Assembly (NCBI GenBank): GCA_024236195.1
Contig: JACKKZ010000002.1
Span: 372,001 to 436,000 of the forward strand
DNA from: Sphingomonadaceae bacterium
GTDB lineage: Bacteria; Pseudomonadota; Alphaproteobacteria; Sphingomonadales; Sphingomonadaceae
Length of the DNA stretch: 64,000 bases
Direction of reading: 5' to 3'
Both the position numbers and the translations under genes were made by a program. This document shows positions 43,044 to 51,219 of this stretch, in pieces. Position 1 is the first letter of the stretch; each line of letters opens with the position of its first letter. The notes under the pieces are model-generated. The model saw nothing but the letters and a program-made list of their open reading frames with translations. It did no database searches and was not told where the DNA came from.

Positions 43044-43603
43044 GCGATCAGCAGCTCGATCACGAAGCTGAGCATGGTAATCACCAAGCCAGTGATGAAC
43101 AGGCGATAGGCAAGACCAAGGAAGCGATATTTGCGCCGCTGCAGCACCTGCCCGTTCTGGTAGATATCGTGCAGCATCATGCGGAACACTGTCTCGTCCG
43201 TGCGCAGGGCCTGGATCACTTCATCGGTCCATTCTTCTTCGCTAAGCGAGGTGTAATGCCCGAAAAACAGCGGGTTCGGGATGATCTTGGCCGGGTCAGG
43301 CTTCTTGGTGGACGGCAGCACCGCCATCACCGCGCAGAGCGAGCTGAGGAAAGCAAACACCGCCAGCAATGCCAACGACCAGGGCAAGTCTCCTGCCAGC
43401 GAGCGGCTGACGGAAATGGAGAAGACGACAAAGGTCGCGCCCATCAGGATAGAAGCCTTCTGGTCTGCCATGCGGCTGAGGGTCAGCCCCTGGATCTGGG
43501 CATTGCGAACAAGGTGGATCGCTGAGCCTGTCGCATAGTCCGCATAGGCCACTTCAGGCTTTGGTTTGCCCGATTCCTGCCCCTGTTCCGCCTGTGCAGC
43601 CAT
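43037..43603 (-). CDS. Pycsar effector-type membrane protein (PycTM, DUF5706-like)
   Basis: 188 aa. The start RNAQIQGLTLSRMADQKASILMGATFVVFSI, a second hydrophobic helix near residues 75-92, and a third near 170-188, match PycTM/DUF5706. Known PycTM proteins are the pore-forming effectors of anti-phage Pycsar systems, switched on by cCMP/cUMP. No cyclase gene lies beside it, so it is an orphan; a housekeeping role is equally possible. Conserved beside divK is not proven. Confidence 0.72.
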   Translation of the reverse strand: MAAQAEQGQESGKPKPEVAYADYATGSAIHLVRNAQIQGLTLSRMADQKASILMGATFVVFSISVSRSLAGDLPWSLALLAVFAFLSSLCAVMAVLPSTKKPDPAKIIPNPLFFGHYTSLSEEEWTDEVIQALRTDETVFRMMLHDIYQNGQVLQRRKYRFLGLAYRLFITGLVITMLSFVIELLIAY

Positions 43604-43746
43604 GGTTCATTGCCCCTTGCTAAATGCCCGGCAGAGACTTGCCAGCCCACATCGCGCTTGACAAGCAGGGGGTTGAGCCGCTTTTCCGCCGCATTCGCAT
43701 GGCACCCGCATGGGCGGGACGCATCATCTAGATTGGAATTTCCTGA

Positions 43747-43989
43747 ATGGACCGTGCCGCAGTTGACGCAAAGATCCGCGAACTGATCGAACCTTTCAAC
43801 AAGAAGGGCGTCACCATCACCGAGGAAACCGGCTTTGCCAACGACCTCGAGTTTGACAGCCTGACCGTGATGGATTTCGTCGCCGAGATCGAGGACGCTT
43901 TCGACATCATCATCAGCATGAACCAGCAGGCCGAGATCGAGAATTACGGCCAGCTGGTCGATGCCGTGTGCAAGCTCCAGGACGCATGA
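43747..43989 (+). CDS. Acyl carrier protein for sphingolipid synthesis
   Basis: 80 aa. The phosphopantetheine Ser is in DLEFDSLTVMDF (residue 38; DSL motif). Unlike the main AcpP it is not in a fab cluster but overlaps the start of spt (ATGA at 43986-43989). By known biology, Sphingomonas makes sphingoid bases with a dedicated ACP that carries the acyl group to serine palmitoyltransferase. Confidence 0.92.
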   Translation: MDRAAVDAKIRELIEPFNKKGVTITEETGFANDLEFDSLTVMDFVAEIEDAFDIIISMNQQAEIENYGQLVDAVCKLQDA

Positions 43990-45200
43990 GCGAGTCTGGC
44001 ATGAGCGACCTGTTCAGCAAGTTCGACGATATCATCCACACCCGCGAAACATTGCTCGCCAGCGGGGTGGAGGATCCCTTCAACCTGGTGATGGAGAAAG
44101 TCCTCTCCCCTACCCGGGCAATCTGCAACGGGCGGGATACGATCCTGCTCGGCACCTATAATTACATGGGCATGACCTTCGATCCCGATGTGATCGAGGC
44201 GGGCAAGGATGCGCTGGAGAATTTCGGCGCAGGCACTACCGGCAGCCGCGTGCTCAACGGGACTTACCAGGGCCACAAGGAGTGCGAGGACGCGCTGAAG
44301 GAATTCTACGCCATGGATCATGCCATGGTGTTCTCCACCGGCTACCAGGCGAATCTCGGGATAATCTCCACCATTGCGGGCAAGGGCGATTACGTCGTGC
44401 TCGACATCGACAGCCATGCCAGCATCTGGGACGGCTGCGCGATGGGCAATGCGGAGATTGTGCCCTTCAAGCATAATGACATCGAAGCGATGGAAAAGCG
44501 TCTGCGCCGCATCCCCGAAGGGGCGGGCAAGCTGGTCGTGCTGGAAGGCGTCTATTCCATGCTCGGTGACATCGCCCCGCTGGCCGAGATGGTCGCGGTC
44601 GCGAAGAAATATGGCGCAATGGTGCTGGTCGATGAAGCGCATAGCATGGGCTTTATCGGTGAGAATGGCCGCGGCGTGTGCGAACAGGCCGGCTGCATCG
44701 ATGACGTGGACTTCATCATCGGGACCTTCTCCAAGAGCGTCGGCACGGTGGGCGGCTTCTGCGTCTCCAACCACCCCAAGTTCGAAATCATGCGGCTGGT
44801 CTGCCGCCCCTATGTCTTCACCGCCAGCCTCCCGCCCAGCGTGGTCGCCACGGCTGCCACCAGCATTCGCAAGCTGATGCATGGCGGCAACAAGCGCGCC
44901 CATCTGTGGGAGAATTCCAAGCGCCTGCATGGCGGCCTGACCGAACTGGGCTTCCAGCTCGGCACCAGCGAACCGCAAAGCGCCATTGTCGCAGTGATCA
45001 TGCCTGACCTCGAACGCGGTGCAGCCATGTGGGAGGCACTGCTGCATGAAGGGCTCTATGTGAACCTCGCCCGGCCGCCCGCAACGCCAGCGAACATGAC
45101 GCTGCTGCGCTGCTCGCTCTGCGCGGAACATTCCAGCGAGGAAGTGGCCACCATCCTCGGCATGTTCGAACGCGCCGGGAAGGCCGTGGGGATCATCTGA
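43986..45200 (+). CDS. spt: Serine palmitoyltransferase
   Basis: 404 aa alpha-oxoamine synthase (PLP). It condenses L-serine with palmitoyl thioester to 3-ketosphinganine. PLP lysine in GTFSKSVGTVGGF, and LVDEAHSMGFIGENGRGVCE, NYMGMTFDPD, VFSTGYQANLG all match. Unlike 8-amino-7-oxononanoate synthase, it has the long N-terminal extension with DPFNLVMEKVLSPT. A start at 44001 is possible. Sphingolipids replace LPS in this group, although lptB here suggests LPS export is retained. Confidence 0.95.
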   Translation: MSESGMSDLFSKFDDIIHTRETLLASGVEDPFNLVMEKVLSPTRAICNGRDTILLGTYNYMGMTFDPDVIEAGKDALENFGAGTTGSRVLNGTYQGHKECEDALKEFYAMDHAMVFSTGYQANLGIISTIAGKGDYVVLDIDSHASIWDGCAMGNAEIVPFKHNDIEAMEKRLRRIPEGAGKLVVLEGVYSMLGDIAPLAEMVAVAKKYGAMVLVDEAHSMGFIGENGRGVCEQAGCIDDVDFIIGTFSKSVGTVGGFCVSNHPKFEIMRLVCRPYVFTASLPPSVVATAATSIRKLMHGGNKRAHLWENSKRLHGGLTELGFQLGTSEPQSAIVAVIMPDLERGAAMWEALLHEGLYVNLARPPATPANMTLLRCSLCAEHSSEEVATILGMFERAGKAVGII

Positions 45201-45218
45201 TCAAGTGACGGAGCGCGT

Positions 45219-45869
45219 TCAACGCTCCGCCGAAATGCTTGCCATGGTCGCGCTGGCGCAGGGGTTGGTGTCTTCTTTGTCGCCCCCGCCGCCCAGCAAG
45301 GCCACGGCCACGAAGCCGCCAATGAACAGCACGCCGAACACAGCCGTGACAATCCCGAAATAGCGGTCAATCACGGCCTTGATCGGCGCGCCGAACAGGC
45401 GGAACAGGATGCCTACCGCCATGAAGATCAGCGACCGCCCGGCAATACTGGCGAGGATGAAGCTTGGCAGTGCCATGCCAACAAAACCGGCGGTGATGGT
45501 CAGCAGCTTGAACGGGATCGGCGTGGTCCCGGCAAGGAAGATCACTTCCCAGTCCCGCTCTTTCAGATAGCAGGCTGCAGGCGGGAAACTGTCGCTCAAC
45601 CCCAGCGCGGTAATCAGCGGTTGGCCGACCGATTCAAACAGGAAATAGCCGATCATATAGCCGAACAGCCCGCCAACCACCGAGGCGATGGTGGTGATCG
45701 CGGCAAAGCGGATCGCCTTTTTGGGCTCGGCCAGGCACATCAGGCCCAGCAGGGGATGCGGCGGGATCGGGAAAAAGCTCGATTCGGCAAAGCTGAAGGC
45801 CGCCAGCCACCATTGCGCATGCGGATGCTGCGCCTTGTCCATCGTCCAGTCATAGAGGCGGCGCAGCAT
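45219..45869 (-). CDS. YqaA family (DedA-like) membrane protein
   Basis: About 216 aa from ATG 45869. Hydrophobic core with ESSFFPIPPHPLLGLMCL and later AGTTPIPFKLLTITAGFVGMALPSF; conserved proline-loop GxTPIPFK is typical of the SNARE-associated YqaA family. Role in membrane homeostasis is inferred. Convergent with spt; a short GC palindrome (45209-45229) without a U-run lies at the overlap of their 3' ends. Confidence 0.88.
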   Translation of the reverse strand: MLRRLYDWTMDKAQHPHAQWWLAAFSFAESSFFPIPPHPLLGLMCLAEPKKAIRFAAITTIASVVGGLFGYMIGYFLFESVGQPLITALGLSDSFPPAACYLKERDWEVIFLAGTTPIPFKLLTITAGFVGMALPSFILASIAGRSLIFMAVGILFRLFGAPIKAVIDRYFGIVTAVFGVLFIGGFVAVALLGGGGDKEDTNPCASATMASISAER

Positions 45870-45964
45870 GGGAAAACCTTGGTTATGGGGGCCATGGCGC
45901 GATTTAGGGCAGCGGGAGTCGGGTGGCAAGCATTGAGATATGTAGCCTATATGGCACTTTTATA

Positions 45965-45993
45965 TTGACATCGTAACGCTATTTGGTTAGAGA
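45965..45993 (+). promoter_or_regulatory. Possible sigma-70 promoter ahead of the GTA remnant
   Basis: TTGACA (45965-45970), 17-bp spacing, TAGAGA (45988-45993). A GC hairpin acgggcggc/gccgcccgt (46023-46053) followed by TTTGCG lies downstream and could act as an attenuator before the GTA-like gene at 46112. Confidence 0.35.
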
Positions 45994-46111
45994 AGCGGAA
46001 CATCGCGATAGACCGAGTCGGAACGGGCGGCCCTGCTTGCAGGTGCCGCCCGTTTGCGTGTCCCGTCTCGCGCACTCACCCCGTAACCGCGCCCGTAACT
46101 GTGGAGGAAAG

Positions 46112-46744
46112 ATGGCAAAGCACCGCAACAATCGTGCGGGCTGGGAAAGCGCCTTCCTCGCCCGCCTGCGCGCAGGCGACAGCGTGGCTGACGCATCCAG
46201 AGCCGCCGATGTGCATCCCTCCACCCCTTACAACCGCCGCAACAACAATGCCGAATTCGCCCGCGCCTTCAGCGATGCCCGCGCGGCCTGCCCTGCCCCG
46301 CAGCGCCCGTTGAAAGAGCCGCGACATAATCCGCACTGGAAAGATGAATTCATCACGCACCTTGCGGAAACCTCCAATGTCAGCGCCGCTGCCGCCATGG
46401 CCAAGACCAGCGCGCAGACAGCCTATGCCGCGCGGCGCGAGGACAAGGCCTTCGCCGAGCGCTGGCTGGCCGCGCTGGTTGAAGGGTATGAGCACCTGGA
46501 AATGGAAGTGCTCGGCTACCTTCGCGACCCGGACCCGAAGCGCAAGATGGATGTCGCCAATGCGCTGCGCCTGCTCGCCGCGCATCGCGAGACGGTGGCG
46601 AAGGAACGCGCCTTCCGCGAGGAAGAGGATGAGCAGGCCGTGCTGGAATCCATCGACGCCTTTATCGAGGATATGCGCCAGCGCCGCCTCGCCAATGAAG
46701 CAATCCTGGCCCAGCGCAAGCCGGAAAGCGACCATGTCGCGTAA
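46112..46744 (+). CDS. Gene-transfer-agent small terminase-like protein
   Basis: 210 aa from ATG 46112 (GGAGG upstream). Two similar HTH-like repeats: residues 10-53 (WESAFLARLRAGDSVADASRAADV) and 75-120 (WKDEFITHLAETSNVSAAAA), then an acidic helical tail. Position directly before the terminase large subunit fits the DNA-binding small terminase of Rhodobacter-type GTAs. The stop overlaps the terminase start (46734). Whether it is still functional is unknown because the rest of the cluster is gone. Confidence 0.75.
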   Translation: MAKHRNNRAGWESAFLARLRAGDSVADASRAADVHPSTPYNRRNNNAEFARAFSDARAACPAPQRPLKEPRHNPHWKDEFITHLAETSNVSAAAAMAKTSAQTAYAARREDKAFAERWLAALVEGYEHLEMEVLGYLRDPDPKRKMDVANALRLLAAHRETVAKERAFREEEDEQAVLESIDAFIEDMRQRRLANEAILAQRKPESDHVA

Positions 46745-47267
46745 CAGCAAGGCGGAGGAGCTGCTCGCTCTCGATCAGTCTGAACGCATCAGGCATCTCG
46801 CCCGGCTGACGACACGCCAGCGTGCCGCCTTCACCTATCGCTGGCAAATCTGGGCGCGCGAGGCGCAATTGCCGCCAGAGGGCGCGTGGCAATATTGGCT
46901 GATCATGGCCGGGCGCGGTTTCGGCAAGACGCGCGCAGGCGCTGAATGGGTGCGCATGATTGCGGAGAATGACTCCAATGCGCGCATCGCGCTGGTCGCG
47001 GCCTCGCTGGGCGAAGCGCGCAAGGTGATGGTGGAGGGCGAAAGCGGCCTGCTCGCTATCGCCCCGCCCCGCCTGCGCCCGCGTTTCGAACCCTCGCGGC
47101 AATTGCTCCGCTGGCCGGGTGGCGCACAGGCGCGGCTCTATTCCGCCGCCGAGCCGGAAAGCCTGCGCGGCCCGCAGCACAGCCATGGCTGCTGGTCAGG
47201 CCCAGAAGGAGTTCATCGTGAACCAATCGCTGTCGCGGGCGGACTTGCTTCTGCATGCAGCGATTGA
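46734..47267 (+). pseudogene. Truncated GTA terminase large subunit fused to a tail-gene frame
   Basis: Starts as normal large terminase: MAGRGFGKTRAGAEWVRMI is the Walker A region near residue 62 and ALVAASLGEARKVMV follows; homology runs to PESLRGPQHSH, near residue 150 of about 420 expected. At 47184-47190 (gccatgg) the sequence jumps into the DUF2793 tail gene, and the terminase frame then runs 27 codons of unrelated sequence to a stop at 47267. This is a deletion that removed the nuclease half and all later head genes. Confidence 0.85.
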
Positions 47268-47589
47268 GGGGGAGGCATCTGATCCCCCCGTCACACCGGC
47301 GCAAGGCGAATGCTGGCTGGTATCGGATACGCCGACCGGAAGCTGGGTCGGACATGCTGGTGAACTGGCAGGGTGGCAGGCTGGTACATGGTTGTTTGTG
47401 ACAGCGCGTGACGGCATGCGCGTGCTTGATCGCTCAAGCGGGCAATTGATCTTGTACAACGGCGCATGGCAGCGCCCTGTAGCGCCAAATAGCGCCTCCG
47501 GCGGGGCTGTTGCAGATGTCGAGGCACGCGATATGTTGGACAGCCTGATATCATCGCTTCGCATTGCAGGTATTTTCCCGGCCGTCTGA
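47185..47589 (+). CDS. DUF2793 tail protein, N-terminally truncated
   Basis: 134 aa from ATG 47185 (MAAGQAQKEFIVNQSLSRADLLLH). AGQAQKEF..NE(Q)ALxxAD is the usual DUF2793 signature, found at the end of sphingomonad GTA clusters. The first part of the family domain is missing because of the fusion described at 46734. No ribosome site is obvious, so expression is uncertain. DUF2793 C-terminus is present. Confidence 0.75.
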   Translation: MAAGQAQKEFIVNQSLSRADLLLHAAIEGEASDPPVTPAQGECWLVSDTPTGSWVGHAGELAGWQAGTWLFVTARDGMRVLDRSSGQLILYNGAWQRPVAPNSASGGAVADVEARDMLDSLISSLRIAGIFPAV

Positions 47590-47767
47590 CCGTCCTGTGC
47601 GGTGGAGCTGCCCCGTCCGTGGTCTGCCGCTCCATATTCCTACCTGACGATGCGGAATCGCGGCATTATTGCAACAGTTTCCCAAATAGATCGCTTGCCT
47701 AAGACCCAAGGAAAAGTTAGGAAACTTTCTCTCGGTGGCTCAATTTCGCTAAAAGGGGAAAGTTATA

Positions 47768-48880
47768 ATGCGGAATCTTGTGATAGGTGTAGCGATGGCC
47801 TCGACGGCCCTTGCATCGCCTGCCCTTGCCCGCGACGGCCAATGGTACGTCGGGGTAGATGGCGGCGCGATGGTCGTTCAGGACCTCGACATGGACATCA
47901 ACACGCTCGAAGATGCCGGTCGCATTGAAACCGACACCGGTTTCGATTTCGGTGGTGTCGTCGGCTACGACCTCGGGCCGGTGCGCCTCGAAGCTGAAGG
48001 CAGCTATCGTGAAGCTGACACGGATGTGGTCGCGATCAATATTGGCGGCTTCCCTTCGGGTGTTGCCCTTACCGGCGCAGGTCAGTTTCCTGCAGCTGGT
48101 GACGCGAATGCGCTGAGCTTCATGGTCAACGCGCTGGCTGACTTCGGCGACGACGATGGCCTGCAGGGCTTCGTTGGCGGCGGTGTTGGTGTCGCTCGCG
48201 TAGACGTTTCGACCACGGTCAACACCGCAGGTCCGGGCCTCAACGATTCCGACACCGGTTTCGCTTGGCAGGCACTGGCCGGCGTTCGCGCCCCGCTGAC
48301 GGATAGCTGGGACATCGGCCTGAAGTATCGCTACTTCAACGCACCGGGCGTGGATCTGGTGGACGGTTTCGGCCAGTCGATCAACACCAAGTGGACTTCG
48401 CACTCCATTCTTGGCTCGCTGATCTACAACTTCGGTGGTGCGCCGACTCCGCCGCCTCCGCCGCCGCCCCCGCCGCCGCCTCCCCCGCCGCCTCCGCCGC
48501 CCCCGCCGCCGCCGCCTCCGCCGCCGGTTTGCAACAAGGGCCCGTACATCGTGTTCTTCGACTGGGATCAGTCGGACATCACGCCGGAAGCAGCTACGGT
48601 GCTGGATAACGCAGCCTCTGCATATCGCAGCTGCGCCAATGTTCCGGTCATGCTGGCTGGCTACACTGACCGTTCCGGTTCGGTGCAGTACAACCTCGGC
48701 TTGGCTGCTCGCCGTAACGCATCGGTCCGTGAATACCTCACGGGTCGCGGCATTCCTGACGGTGCGATCACCGGTGAAGCCTTCGGTGAAGCCAACCCGC
48801 GCGTTCCGACCGCCGACGGCGTTCGCGAACTGCAGAACCGTCGCGTGGAAATCACCTACGGTCCGGGTTCGGGCATGTAA
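47768..48880 (+). CDS. ompA: OmpA family outer membrane protein with polyproline linker
   Basis: 370 aa. Signal peptide (residues 1-20, ALASPALA), an 8-strand-type beta-barrel (20-225), a run of 26 consecutive prolines (228-253) and an OmpA C-terminal domain (255-370) with GYTDRSGSVQYNLGLAARRN, the peptidoglycan (DAP) binding site. It links outer membrane to peptidoglycan. AGGGGAAAG ahead of ATG. Followed by a strong terminator. Confidence 0.95.
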   Translation: MRNLVIGVAMASTALASPALARDGQWYVGVDGGAMVVQDLDMDINTLEDAGRIETDTGFDFGGVVGYDLGPVRLEAEGSYREADTDVVAINIGGFPSGVALTGAGQFPAAGDANALSFMVNALADFGDDDGLQGFVGGGVGVARVDVSTTVNTAGPGLNDSDTGFAWQALAGVRAPLTDSWDIGLKYRYFNAPGVDLVDGFGQSINTKWTSHSILGSLIYNFGGAPTPPPPPPPPPPPPPPPPPPPPPPPPPPVCNKGPYIVFFDWDQSDITPEAATVLDNAASAYRSCANVPVMLAGYTDRSGSVQYNLGLAARRNASVREYLTGRGIPDGAITGEAFGEANPRVPTADGVRELQNRRVEITYGPGSGM

Positions 48881-48906
48881 TCGCGATACCAGCGAATACC
48901 ATGAGA

Positions 48907-48934
48907 GGGGCCGGAGAAATCCGGCCCCTTTTTT
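48907..48934 (+). terminator. Terminator after ompA
   Basis: Perfect 8-bp stem GGGGCCGG / CCGGCCCC (48907-48914 / 48921-48928), 6-nt loop, then six T. A classic Rho-independent terminator 26 bp after the stop. Confidence 0.95.
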
Positions 48935-48999
48935 GTTGGGCGGTCAGTAGAGATGCGGGAGTGCCGCTTTGTGCCAAGCGCGGACTACTCGTAGGAAGT

Positions 49000-49686
49000 T
49001 CAGACTGCGTAGGGTGTGCGGTCAATCAGGCCCGCTTCAGCAAAGCCTTTGCGGCGCAACCGGCAACTGTCACACAAACCGCAAGCGATCCCTTCTGGCG
49101 TGGGATCATAGCACGACCAGCTCCAGGACGGGTCCAGTCCGAGGCGATCCGCCTCCCGCGCAATATCTGCCTTGCTCATATGCTGCAGCGGAGCGTGGAT
49201 TGTGAAGCTATCACCTCCGATCCCCGCCTTCGTCGCCAGTCGCGCCGTTTCCGCAAAGCTGGCAATGAACTCCGGCCGACAATCAGGATAGCCTGAATAG
49301 TCCAGCGCATTGACGCCGATAAAGATATCACCGGCACCTTCCGCTTCGGCAAATGCGGTTGTCAGTGCAAGAAAGACAAGGTTACGCGCCGGGACATAGG
49401 TCACCGGGATACCGTCTTCCACACCTCCCTTCGGAACGGCAATGTCATCGGTAAGCGCGGAACCACCAAACTGTCGCAAATCCAGAGGCAGGATCACATG
49501 CCGCACCACGCCTAGTCGCCCGGCAATATCCCTTGCCGCATCCAGCTCGCAACGATGGCGCTGATTATAGTCGATGGTAAGGGCAAGCAGGGCATATCCA
49601 GCTTTTCGGGCCAGCCCTGCGGTGACCATCGAATCGAGGCCACCAGACAGCAGGACAACAGCCTTCCTTCCGTGTTCGGTCATCAT
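49000..49686 (-). CDS. queC: 7-cyano-7-deazaguanine synthase
   Basis: 228 aa. ATP-pyrophosphatase motif VVLLSGGLDSMV at the N-terminus; C-terminal zinc cysteines SCYDPTPEGIACGLCDSCRLRRKGF. It makes preQ0 in queuosine synthesis, the substrate system used by GluQ. ATG 49686 and 49683 are both possible. Convergent with ompA. Confidence 0.96.
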   Translation of the reverse strand: MMTEHGRKAVVLLSGGLDSMVTAGLARKAGYALLALTIDYNQRHRCELDAARDIAGRLGVVRHVILPLDLRQFGGSALTDDIAVPKGGVEDGIPVTYVPARNLVFLALTTAFAEAEGAGDIFIGVNALDYSGYPDCRPEFIASFAETARLATKAGIGGDSFTIHAPLQHMSKADIAREADRLGLDPSWSWSCYDPTPEGIACGLCDSCRLRRKGFAEAGLIDRTPYAV

Positions 49687-49764
49687 AGAATTCGCGCTAC
49701 GGGCTCTGGAAAGGCAGTGCAATGGCGATGTAGGGGGCATCTTGGCCGACCTGGTTGGCCAAGC

Positions 49765-50181
49765 CTATTTGCAGGCCCCCAACCTGCGCCCTTCTGCAGT
49801 GAATTGGAACGGCAAGCCGTCCACAATGCCCTGACTTTCGATCTGGACCAGCCGCGCAGTTTCGCGTCGGATGCTCGTCCGGCCATAGCCATTGCCGCGG
49901 CAGGTATATTGCACTGTGACTTCGCTCGTCCCATCCTCCACCACATAGCGGCTGCAACCACTGTCTGTATGGCGGATCTGGATCAGCTCTCGTCCATCGC
50001 GAACACAAATCCGGCGAGACGTAGCACTGTCGCGAAAGCGCAATTCCCACTCACCGGACTGCAGCGAGTCCAGCATGGCAAGGCCCGGTGCCTGTGCGGC
50101 AGCGGGTGTTAGCAACATGGTCAGCGGGATTGCGGCCAACATCAAGGTCGACCGCACGCCCATGGAAGCAATGCGGGTCAT
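49765..50181 (-). CDS. Secreted DUF3617 protein
   Basis: 138 aa. Signal peptide residues 1-29 (AAAQA cleavage), mature part starts GLAMLDSLQSGEWELRFR, with the Cys pair (ICVRDG, SGCSR, YTCRG) typical of DUF3617. Periplasmic, function unknown. Between hslO and queC on the same strand. Confidence 0.85.
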   Translation of the reverse strand: MTRIASMGVRSTLMLAAIPLTMLLTPAAAQAPGLAMLDSLQSGEWELRFRDSATSRRICVRDGRELIQIRHTDSGCSRYVVEDGTSEVTVQYTCRGNGYGRTSIRRETARLVQIESQGIVDGLPFQFTAEGRRLGACK

Positions 50182-50268
50182 TTCAGATACTCCAGACAGC
50201 GACCGGGATGATATTCTTGCTCATGCGCACCTTATACGACAAAATGGTGTTTACAAGCGATGAACCGT

Positions 50269-51171
50269 TCACATCGCAATCTTGAAGATCTTTGAGCAAA
50301 ATGCGCAATCCACCGGAATGATTCCCTCTTCATCGCGCATGTCCTTGCGGTCCTCTTCCGGGAAACGCTCAAGAACCTGTTCGAAATGCGCGTTAGAACA
50401 TCGGCATCCGCGCTGGAGCACCTCCCCCGGCTGGATTCGCACTTCCTCTTCTTCGTGGAACAAACGCCATACCAGTGCTTCCATGGACAAGGCAGGATCC
50501 AGCAGTTCATCATGCCGGATAGAGCCGGCCAACACCGCGACATGCTCCCACTCGGGATGATCCATCCGCACATGCAGGCGCTCTCGACCCTCTTCACCGT
50601 CGGGCAAGTGCTGAACCAGGAAGCCCGCAGCCCCGCAATCATTCGCATGGACACGCACGGCGGAGCGAATCAGGGTCGGAACCTGTTCTGACTGGGTAAA
50701 ATAGGTCTGGCAGGCTTCTCCGAGCGAATCCCCTTCTAGCGGGACAATACCTTGATAGCGCCCCTTGCCTTTGGCCATGTCGAAGGTGATCGCGAGATAT
50801 CCTTTGCCGAACAGGGCATAGAGCGAAGGATTGGCCCCCAACGCTGCCAACCGGTCACGGTCAAAATCGACATAGCCCCGCAATTCTCCTTGCCGGTAAT
50901 CACAGACCAGCAAGCTGACGACGCCCCCTTCTGTCTGCGCCTGCATGGTTAGCTGGTCACCTGGCTCTTTCAGCAGGCTCCCGACCAGTGCTGCAAGCAC
51001 CAGCGCCTCCGACAGCAAGTGCTGGATTGCAACGGGGTAATCATGCGCAGCCAGAACCTCGGCCAGAACCGGGCCTAGCCGAACCACCCGCCCCCGTGCA
51101 TGGCGCGTTGGCAAGGTGAAGGACAAGACGCGGTCGGTGTAGGTTTCTGCTTGCTCGGTCATAGCTGGCAT
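50269..51171 (-). CDS. hslO: Redox-regulated chaperone Hsp33
   Basis: 300 aa. C-terminal zinc center CRCSNAHFEQVL ... VDCAFCSKIF (CxC and CxxC). The N-terminal substrate-binding domain contains LTMQAQTEGGVVSLLVCDY. Oxidation releases zinc and activates holdase activity. It follows argF by about 50 bp on the same strand. Start 51171 or 51162. Confidence 0.96.
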   Translation of the reverse strand: MPAMTEQAETYTDRVLSFTLPTRHARGRVVRLGPVLAEVLAAHDYPVAIQHLLSEALVLAALVGSLLKEPGDQLTMQAQTEGGVVSLLVCDYRQGELRGYVDFDRDRLAALGANPSLYALFGKGYLAITFDMAKGKGRYQGIVPLEGDSLGEACQTYFTQSEQVPTLIRSAVRVHANDCGAAGFLVQHLPDGEEGRERLHVRMDHPEWEHVAVLAGSIRHDELLDPALSMEALVWRLFHEEEEVRIQPGEVLQRGCRCSNAHFEQVLERFPEEDRKDMRDEEGIIPVDCAFCSKIFKIAM

Positions 51172-51219
51172 ATGGGGAACAGCGAAAGGGAAAGTAAGCC
51201 CTCCCCGCTACCTCACAAC

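Noticed and set aside
45201..45230. Short palindrome between spt and yqaA as a terminator
   Set aside because: Stem of 7 bp without a U-run; overlaps the yqaA stop; not listed as a terminator.
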